The translations under genes and the position numbers were made by a program. The notes under the pieces are model-generated. The model was not told the origin of the DNA. It did no database searches and saw only the letters and a list, made by a program, of their open reading frames with translations. From NCBI GenBank assembly GCA_030040525.1, contig JASHTN010000127.1:1-7275 (forward strand): DNA of 7,275 bases. The letters are read 5' to 3'. How positions within the stretch are numbered: position 1 is the first letter of the stretch; every line of letters starts with the position of its first letter. Of the stretch, positions 6,941-7,275 are shown piece after piece. This stretch comes from Gammaproteobacteria bacterium. Its GTDB lineage: Bacteria; Pseudomonadota; Gammaproteobacteria; Steroidobacterales; Steroidobacteraceae.

Positions 6941-7031
6941 ATGCGCTGCCTGCATAACTCATTGAATTACAGGCACAATCTGTCGTCGCATCTGTCCCAC
7001 AGCGAGACCGTAGGTGTAACAAAACCGTCAT

Positions 7032-7044
7032 GCGATTGCATCGC
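7032..7044. repeat. Short inverted repeat, possible operator
   Basis: GCGAT (7032-7036) and ATCGC (7040-7044) are perfect inverted arms separated by TGC. The site lies about 80 bases before the divergent gene's start. It could be an operator for an unknown dimeric regulator, but a 5-base arm arises easily by chance. Confidence 0.2.
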
Positions 7045-7077
7045 GAATGTCATACAAGCGCAGCACAGTGGCGGGCG

Positions 7078-7101
7078 GCGCCCGTGGCAGGTCACGGGCG
7101 C
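7078..7101 (+). repeat. Perfect 9-bp stem-loop in the leader of the divergent gene
   Basis: GCGCCCGTG (7078-7086) and CACGGGCGC (7093-7101) are perfect inverted arms around a six-base loop, GCAGGT. The hairpin ends 12 bases before the Shine-Dalgarno site of the gene starting at 7126. The left arm can also pair with CGGGC at 7072-7076, so two structures are mutually exclusive. No U-run follows on either strand, so it is not an intrinsic terminator. A role in mRNA stability, translation control or protein binding is possible but unproven. Confidence 0.5.
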
Positions 7102-7113
7102 AAAACCAATCAC

Positions 7114-7119
7114 AGGAAG
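7114..7119 (+). promoter_or_regulatory. Ribosome binding site of the divergent gene
   Basis: AGGAAG lies 6 bases before the ATG at 7126. A second GGAAG directly abuts the ATG and is too close to act alone. In-frame ATG codons at positions 8 and 18 have no purine run upstream, so this site decides the start. Confidence 0.65.
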
Positions 7120-7125
7120 CGGAAG

Positions 7126-7275
7126 ATGAACCCCATTCGTACGGATATGGAATCGCCCCTCGCACCCCGGGCGCGCATGCGCCTTGCGCCGCTGTGCAGT
7201 GCGTGTGTGTTGGTCGCGATGTTGGGAGGGGCGGGTCTGGCCCAGGGGCAGACGGCCTCCAGCGACAGCAGCCTC
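7126..7275 (+). CDS. Putative exported protein, N-terminus only (signal peptide), function unknown
   Basis: Fifty codons are visible before the right edge. The start is chosen from the AGGAAG six bases upstream. The translation has a polar N-region with Arg15, Arg17 and Arg19, a hydrophobic core (about 20-38, APLCSACVLVAMLGGAGLA), and a likely signal-peptidase I cleavage near Ala39-Gln40 or a few residues later, followed by a Ser/Thr/Asp-rich stretch. It therefore probably encodes a periplasmic or outer-membrane protein; a beta-barrel or TonB-dependent receptor would fit this kind of start, but nothing visible proves it. Cys24 and Cys27 lie within the hydrophobic core and do not make a convincing lipobox. 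The N-region is long; Met18 could also give a typical signal peptide but lacks a ribosome binding site. It is transcribed divergently from the efflux operon with a shared control region, so co-regulation by the response regulator is possible. The product class is unknown. Confidence 0.75.
   Translation, partial: MNPIRTDMESPLAPRARMRLAPLCSACVLVAMLGGAGLAQGQTASSDSSL

Noticed and set aside
7078..7101. Intrinsic terminator at the 9-bp hairpin
   Set aside because: No T-run follows the stem on either strand (the plus strand continues AAAACC, the minus strand is GC-rich), and it lies in the leader just ahead of a start codon.
6867..7125. tRNA, small RNA gene, insertion-sequence end or CRISPR repeats in the intergenic region
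   Set aside because: No cloverleaf, no terminator-ended transcript, no terminal inverted repeat with target duplication, and no regularly spaced repeats of CRISPR size were found in these 259 bases.

Overview
The window is GC-rich throughout, with a strong preference for G or C at third codon positions, and all its gene families are Gram-negative envelope proteins. This points to a high-GC proteobacterium, probably a soil or aquatic gamma- or beta-proteobacterium. Nothing in the sequence fixes the genus, and I give no gene symbols because each protein is only recognisable at family level.

Layout: about 95% of the window is one tightly packed minus-strand operon, read right to left. It encodes an OmpR/PhoB-family response regulator (6866-6186), its sensor histidine kinase (6189-4771, overlapping the regulator by 4 bases as ATGA), a 1056-residue RND inner-membrane transporter (4751-1581), a periplasmic adaptor (1568-237), and the first 74 codons of an outer-membrane factor lipoprotein (from 224, running off the left edge). 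Gaps between the last four genes are 19, 12 and 12 bases, so co-transcription and translational coupling are likely. A 259-base intergenic region (6867-7125) separates this operon from a divergent plus-strand gene. That gene begins at 7126 and is cut by the right edge after 50 codons; only a probable signal peptide is visible.

Working together: the kinase probably senses an envelope or chemical signal through its periplasmic domain (about residues 34-163) and phosphorylates the regulator at Asp51. The regulator probably activates this same operon, which builds a complete tripartite efflux pump (RND pump, adaptor, outer-membrane channel). The substrate cannot be read from sequence. The regulator and kinase resemble the CopRS/CusRS metal-responsive branch, but the pump looks like a divergent drug/HAE-1-type RND rather than a metal (HME) pump.

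Main points for a second look: (1) the transmembrane proton-relay residues of the RND pump deviate from AcrB (second TM4 Asp is Asn402, TM10 Lys is Ala958); (2) an A-AAA-AAG slippery heptamer followed by a small stem-loop sits at codons 9-11 of the regulator, and the -1 frame is open all the way into the kinase; (3) an AT-rich island with phased TTAAT repeats lies between the divergent genes; (4) a perfect 9-bp hairpin with an alternative pairing partner sits in the leader of the divergent gene. No RNA genes, insertion sequences, CRISPR arrays or clear terminators were seen. The window is mainly an ordinary efflux locus with a few unusual details, not an obvious new system.
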